Shown in pieces: positions 6,740-10,871 of a stretch of DNA of 10,871 nucleotides. Origin of the DNA: Pseudomonas sp. (GTDB taxonomy: Bacteria > Pseudomonadota > Gammaproteobacteria > Pseudomonadales > Pseudomonadaceae); the NCBI GenBank assembly GCA_026398835.1, contig JAPLSD010000841.1, positions 1-10,871 of the forward strand, in the 5' to 3' direction. The notes under the pieces are model-generated. The model saw nothing but the letters and a program-made list of their open reading frames with translations, ran no database searches and was not told the DNA's origin. The stretch's first letter is position 1; the number at the start of each line of letters is the position of its first letter. The translations under genes were made by a program, and so were the position numbers.

Positions 6740-6756
6740 TTGGCCGCGATATTGCT
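6740..6756 (+). promoter_or_regulatory. Sigma-54 (-24/-12) promoter of gcvH
   Basis: TTGGCCGCGATATTGCT matches TTGGCAC-N5-TTGCW with GG at 6742-6743 and GC at 6754-6755, exactly 10 bases apart. Transcription should start near 6767, leaving an untranslated leader of about 72 bases. It fits the sigma-54-contacting GAFTGA loop in the upstream regulator. Confidence 0.85.
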
Positions 6757-6806
6757 TAGTAACTCCCCATTCAGCTCTGCCCTGCACGAGCATTCAATCG
6801 CGTCCA

Positions 6807-6820
6807 CCAGACGAGTCTGG
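6807..6820 (+). repeat. Small hairpin in the gcvH leader
   Basis: CCAGAC-GA-GTCTGG is a perfect 6-bp inverted repeat ending 8 bases before the GAGGAG ribosome-binding site of gcvH. With a 2-base gap, the RNA would in practice loop over 4 bases. It could affect translation start or message stability, or be chance. Confidence 0.4.
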
Positions 6821-6838
6821 CCCCCCTGAGGAGTTTCC

Positions 6839-7222
6839 ATGAGCGAATTGCGTTTTACTGAAGATCACGAATGGCTGCGCACCGAAGCTGACGGCAGCGT
6901 CACTGTAGGCATCACGGCGTTCGCGCAGAACGCGCTGGGCGATGTAGTTTTCGTGCAACTGCCGGACCTGCAGTCCTACGACAAAGGTGCGGAAACCGCG
7001 ACCGTTGAATCAGTAAAAGCGGCCAGCGGCGTGTACATGCCGTTGGACGGTGAAGTGGTCGAGACCAATCCAGCGCTCGAGAGCAGCCCTGAACTGGTCA
7101 ACGAGGATCCTCTGGGCGAAGGCTGGTTCTTCCGCTTCGTCCCGGCTGATGCCGACGCTGTAGGCAAACTGCTGGATCAAGACGCCTACGACCGTCTGAT
7201 CAAAGCCAACGCCGAAGCCTGA
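6839..7222 (+). CDS. gcvH: Glycine cleavage system H protein
   Basis: Lipoyl carrier of the glycine cleavage complex: it takes the aminomethyl group from the P-protein, passes it to the T-protein and is re-oxidised by the L-protein. It is 127 residues long, usual for the family. The lipoylated Lys is residue 60 in VESVKAASGVYMPL, followed by DGEVVETNPAL. The N terminus RFTEDHEWLR and the end GEGWFFRF are also typical. The start ATG at 6839 has GAGGAG 6 bases upstream. It is the first gene after the sigma-54 promoter. Its stop overlaps the ribosome-binding site of gcvP, which starts 9 bases later, so the two are co-transcribed and probably translationally coupled. Pseudomonas often has a second gcvH, so this is probably the GcsR-controlled copy. 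Confidence 0.96.
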   Translation: MSELRFTEDHEWLRTEADGSVTVGITAFAQNALGDVVFVQLPDLQSYDKGAETATVESVKAASGVYMPLDGEVVETNPALESSPELVNEDPLGEGWFFRFVPADADAVGKLLDQDAYDRLIKANAEA

Positions 7223-7231
7223 GGAGCCGTC

Positions 7232-10026
7232 ATGACTATTAATCCAAGCTCTGTAAATCTGAGCACCGCCAACGAATTCATCGCGCGCCACATCGGCCCG
7301 CGTCAGGGCGATGAGCAAGCCATGCTCAACAGCCTCGGTTTCGACTCTCTGGAAGCCCTGAGCGCCAGCGTCATTCCCGACAGCATCAAGGGCACCAGCG
7401 TCCTAGCTGTTCAAGACCTACATCGGCCAAGGCTACTACGGTACCCACACGCCGTCGCCGATCCTGCGCAACCTGCTGGAAAACCCGGCCTGGTACACTG
7501 CCTACACTCCGTATCAACCAGAGATTTCCCAAGGCCGTCTTGAAGCGCTGCTGAACTTCCAGACGCTGATCAGCGACTTATCCGGGCTGCCGATCGCCAA
7601 CGCCTCGCTGCTCGACGAAGCCACCGCCGCTGCCGAAGCCATGACCTTCTGCAAACGCCTGAGCAAGAACAAAGGCAGCCACGCGTTCTTCGCTTCCAGC
7701 CACTGTCACCCGCAAACCCTCGACGTATTGCGCACCCGAGCCGAGCCGTTGGGCATTGACGTAGTGGTCGGTGACGAACGCGAACTGACGGATGTCAGCG
7801 CCTTCTTCGGCGCCCTGCTGCAATACCCGGCCAGCAACGGCGACCTGTTCGACTACCGCGAACTGACCGAACGCTTTCACGCCGCCAATGCCTTGGTCGC
7901 GGTGGCCGCTGACCTGCTGGCACTGACCGTACTGACTCCGCCAGGCGAATTCGGTGCCGACGTGGCCATCGGAAGCGCCCAACGCTTCGGCGTTCCGCTG
8001 GGCTTCGGTGGCCCGCACGCGGCTTACTTCTCCACCCGCGATGCATTCAAACGCGACATGCCGGGCCGACTGGTCGGTGTCTCGGTGGACCGCCACGGCA
8101 AACCGGCATTGCGCCTGGCCATGCAGACCCGCGAGCAACATATCCGTCGCGAGAAAGCCACCAGCAACATCTGCACCGCCCAAGTGCTGCTGGCCAACAT
8201 TGCCAGCATGTATGCCGTTTACCATGGCCCTAAAGGCCTGAAGCAGATCGCCAATCGCATCCATCACCTGACCGCGATCCTCGCCAAAGGCCTGAGCGAT
8301 CTGGGTCTGAACGTCGAGCAAGATCACTTCTTCCACCCTGACCCTGAACACCGGCAGCCAGACCGCCGCCCTGCACGACAAGGCCCGCGCCCAGCGCATC
8401 AACCTGCGTGTGGTCGATGGCGAGCGTGTGGGCGTGTCCCTGGACGAAACCACCAGCCAGGTCGACATCGAAACCCTGTGGAGCGTGCTGGCTGACGGCA
8501 AAGCACTGCCGGACTTCGCTGCGCTGGCCGCTGCTGTTGAGAGCCGTATTCCGGCCACTCTGGTGCGCCAATCGCCGATCCTCAGCCACCCGGTATTCAA
8601 CCGTTATCACTCGGAAACCGAGCTGATGCGCTACCTGCGCAAGCTTGCCGACAAAGACCTGGCGCTGGATCGCACCATGATCCCGCTGGGCTCGTGCACC
8701 ATGAAGCTCAACGCCGCCAGCGAAATGATCCCGGTGACCTGGGCCGAGTTCGGCGCACTGCACCCGTTCGCACCGGCCGAGCAAAGCGCCGGCTACCAGC
8801 AACTGACTGACGAACTGGAAGCAATGCTCTGCGCAGCTACCGGTTACGACGCGATTTCCCTGCAGCCGAACGCCGGCTCCCAGGGCGAATACGCCGGTCT
8901 CTTGGCGATCCGTGCTTACCACCAGAGCCGAGGCGATGATCGTCGCGACATCTGCCTGATCCCTTCGTCCGCCCACGGCACTAACCCGGCGACCGCCAAC
9001 ATGGCCGGTATGCGCGTGGTGGTCACCGCGTGCGACGCTCGCGGCAACGTCGACATCGAGGACCTTCGCGCCAAAGCCATCGAGCACCGTGAACACCTCG
9101 CCGCGCTGATGATCACCTACCCGTCGACCCACGGCGTGTTCGAAGAAGGCATCCGCGAAATCTGCGGGATCATTCATGACAACGGCGGCCAGGTGTACAT
9201 CGACGGCGCCAACATGAACGCCATGGTCGGCCTCTGTGCTCCAGGCAAGTTCGGCGGCGACGTGTCCCACCTGAACCTGCACAAAACCTTCTGCATCCCT
9301 CACGGTGGTGGCGGCCCGGGCGTCGGCCCGATTGGCGTGAAGTCCCACCTGACGCCGTTCCTGCCAGGTCACGCCAGCATGGAACGCAAGGAAGGCGCGG
9401 TCTGCGCAGCACCGTTCGGCAGCGCAAGCATTCTGCCGATCACCTGGATGTACATTCGTATGATGGGCGGCGAAGGTCTCAAGCGTGCGTCGCAGCTGGC
9501 GATCCTCAACGCCAACTACATTTCCCGTCGTCTCGAAGAGCACTACCCGGTGCTGTACACCGGCAGCAATGGTCTGGTGGCTCACGAATGCATCCTCGAC
9601 CTGCGCCCACTGAAAGACAGCAGTGGCATCAGCGTCGATGACGTCGCCAAGCGCCTGATCGACTTCGGCTTCCACGCACCGACCATGTCTTTCCCGGTGG
9701 CCGGCACGCTGATGATCGAGCCGACCGAAAGTGAATCCAAGGAAGAGCTGGACCGCTTCTGCGACGCCATGATCCGCATCCGCGAAGAAATTCGCGCGGT
9801 GGAAAACGGTTCGCTGGACAAGGAAGACAACCCGCTGAAAAACGCTCCGCACACTGCTGCGGAAATCGTTGGCGAGTGGACTCACCCGTACAGCCGTGAA
9901 CAGGCGGTGTACCCGGTTGCATCGTTGATCGAAGGCAAATACTGGCCGCCAGTCGGCCGGGTCGACAACGTGTTTGGTGATCGCAACCTGATCTGCGCTT
10001 GCCCGTCGATAGAAAGCTACGCTTAA
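7232..10026 (+). pseudogene. gcvP: Glycine dehydrogenase (P-protein), two frame-breaking lesions
   Basis: PLP enzyme that decarboxylates glycine and loads the aminomethyl group on GcvH. The start ATG at 7232 follows GAGGAG. The gene is readable in three frames. Part 1 (7232-7405) is the N terminus, ending SIKGTSVL. Part 2 (7407-8333) runs from [20 protein letters not shown] to QDHFF. Part 3 (8335-10026) runs from [18 protein letters not shown] to the stop. At 7403-7407 relatives have about 22 further residues, so some 65-70 bases are lost; the size must be 2 more than a multiple of 3. At 8333-8335 'ttcttcgacacc' is expected and 'ttcttccacc' is seen, a 2-base loss. As written, translation stops at 7543 after about 58 native residues. 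The PLP Lys is intact at 9283-9285 ([17 protein letters not shown]). Restored length would be about 954 residues, normal for the family. Codon use and conservation outside the lesions look fresh, so the damage is recent or artefactual. Confidence 0.9.
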
Positions 10027-10032
10027 AATTGT

Positions 10033-10055
10033 GTGGGGTGGTTAACCCACCCCAC
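10033..10055. repeat. GC-rich hairpin after gcvP
   Basis: GTGGGGTGG (10033-10041) pairs perfectly with CCACCCCAC (10047-10055) over a 5-base loop, 7 bases after the gcvP stop. There is no T-run on the + strand, so it is a weak candidate terminator; it may instead attenuate read-through or protect the 3' end between gcvP and sdaA. On the minus strand it is followed by a mildly T-rich stretch. Confidence 0.6.
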
Positions 10056-10075
10056 TCAAGAGCACCGCATAACCC

Positions 10076-10165
10076 TGTGGGAGCGAGCTTGCTCGCGATG
10101 GCGGACTGGCATTCACCATCGATGTCGACTGAAAGACCGCTATCGCGAGCAAGCTCGCTCCCACA
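10076..10165. repeat. REPIN, two perfect 24-base arms
   Basis: The arm at 10076-10099 (beginning TGTGGGAGCGAGCTTGCTCG) is the exact reverse complement of 10142-10165. Similarity continues inward with mismatches (GGCGGACT against AGACCGCT). The spacer is about 42 bases. This is the usual fluorescens-group REPIN form and shares its arm core with the hairpin at 4882-4911. It sits between gcvP and sdaA, inside what should be one operon. Confidence 0.88.
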
Positions 10166-10226
10166 AGGATCTTTGCCAATTCTCAGAATCTGCGTCGATC
10201 CTCATAACAAGAAACCGGAGAACCAC

Positions 10227-10871
10227 ATGTCCCTGAGCGTGTTCGACCTGTTCAAGATTGGCATCGGCCCCTCCAGCTCCCACACCGTCGGCCCGATGCG
10301 CGCTGCTGCGCGCTTCGTCGAAGGTCTGCGCCGCGAAGGACTCCTGACTGCAACCACCTGCGTCAAAGTCGAGCTGTACGGCTCACTCGGCGCCACCGGC
10401 AAGGGCCACGGCAGTGACAAGGCCGTGTTACTGGGGCTGGAAGGTGAACATCCAGACACCGTGGATACCGAGACCATCGCCGCCCGCCTGCTCGATATTC
10501 GCAGCAGCGGACGCTTGAACCTGCTCGGTGAACACAGCATTGAATTCAACGAAAAACTCCACCTGGCGATGATTCGCAAACCGCTGGCCTATCACCCCAA
10601 CGGCATGATTTTTCGTGCCTTCGACGCTGCCGGTTTGCAGGTCCGCAGCCGCGAGTATTACTCGGTCGGCGGCGGTTTCGTGGTCGATGAAGATGCCGCG
10701 GGCGCTGATCGCATTGTCGAAGACGCCACACCGCTGACCTTCCCGTTCAAGAGTGCCAAGGACTTGCTTGGCCATTGCACCACCTACGGCCTGTCCATCA
10801 GCCAGGTGATGCTGACCAATGAAAGCGCCTGGCGCCCGGAAGCGGAAACCCGTGCCGGTCTGCTGAAAATC
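10227..10871 (+). CDS. sdaA: L-serine dehydratase, N-terminal part (cut by window edge)
   Basis: Iron-sulfur L-serine ammonia-lyase, single-chain form, turning L-serine into pyruvate and ammonia in the cytoplasm. The frame from ATG 10227 is open to the last base, giving 215 residues of an expected total near 458. The N terminus MSLSVFDLFKIGIGPSSSHT with the SSSHT motif (16-20), then GSLGATGKGHGSDKAVLLGL (52-71), YHPNGM (122-127) and YYSVGGGF (144-151) mark the beta domain; the Cys residues that hold the 4Fe-4S cluster lie in the part beyond the window. AACCGGAGA at 10213-10220 region serves as ribosome-binding site. Its place after gcvP, 200 bases on and past a REPIN, fits a glycine-to-serine-to-pyruvate route under GcsR. 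There is no glyA between them, unlike the P. aeruginosa gcs2 operon; gcvT would be expected next. Confidence 0.95.
   Translation, partial: MSLSVFDLFKIGIGPSSSHTVGPMRAAARFVEGLRREGLLTATTCVKVELYGSLGATGKGHGSDKAVLLGLEGEHPDTVDTETIAARLLDIRSSGRLNLLGEHSIEFNEKLHLAMIRKPLAYHPNGMIFRAFDAAGLQVRSREYYSVGGGFVVDEDAAGADRIVEDATPLTFPFKSAKDLLGHCTTYGLSISQVMLTNESAWRPEAETRAGLLKI

Noticed and set aside
6767-6838. Glycine riboswitch before gcvH
   Set aside because: The predicted leader is only about 72 bases and shows none of the conserved glycine aptamer cores. Control by GcsR and sigma-54 explains regulation.
8230-9885. Long open frame of 551 codons on the minus strand across gcvP
   Set aside because: It is the antisense shadow of the conserved gcvP coding frame, caused by high-GC codon use. 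Its residues resemble no family I know, and the + strand match to GcvP is decisive.

Overview
The window looks like chromosome of a Pseudomonas of the fluorescens group. This rests on high-GC codon use, a PigA-type heme oxygenase, a DUF5064 protein (a family I know mainly from Pseudomonas), a GcsR-type regulator next to a glycine cleavage locus, and REP/REPIN palindromes of the 'tgtgggagcgagcttgctcgc' type between genes. All recognisable genes are on the + strand. I see no phage, insertion sequence, CRISPR array, tRNA or rRNA.

Region 1 (1-2517), heme iron uptake. The C-terminal part of a TonB-dependent heme receptor runs in from the left edge and ends at a strong intrinsic terminator. A PigA/HemO-type heme oxygenase follows, then a REPIN and a small DUF454 (YbaN-like) inner-membrane protein. 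Receptor and oxygenase together would import heme and release its iron.

Region 2 (2518-4871) is less ordered. A 423-base gap without a recognisable gene precedes a family III (CaiB/BaiF) CoA-transferase that is broken by what looks like a 29-bp deletion. It has an unusual duplicated or permuted layout. After it come a headless fragment of an unidentified gene with its own terminator, then an intact DUF5064 gene.

Region 3 (4872-10871), glycine and serine catabolism. A perfect REP hairpin precedes gcsR, a sigma-54 enhancer-binding protein with ACT, PAS, AAA+ and HTH parts. The 318 bases between gcsR and gcvH hold a nearly complete sigma-54 control region: three strong 18-bp dyad sites, one weak one, an IHF match and a -24/-12 promoter. 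Downstream are gcvH, gcvP and, after a second REPIN, the start of sdaA, which is cut by the right edge. The expected circuit is that glycine sensed by GcsR switches on glycine cleavage, and serine made from the one-carbon product is deaminated to pyruvate by SdaA. As read here, gcvP carries two frame-breaking lesions (about 22 codons lost near 7405, 2 bp lost near 8334), so it would not give a full P-protein.

The three lesions in two genes, beside intact neighbours, are the main oddity. Either a real strain is losing these genes, or the assembly is faulty, for example a metagenomic consensus. The rest is orthodox Pseudomonas biology, and I do not see a clearly new system. The best-resolved structure is the gcsR-gcvH control region.
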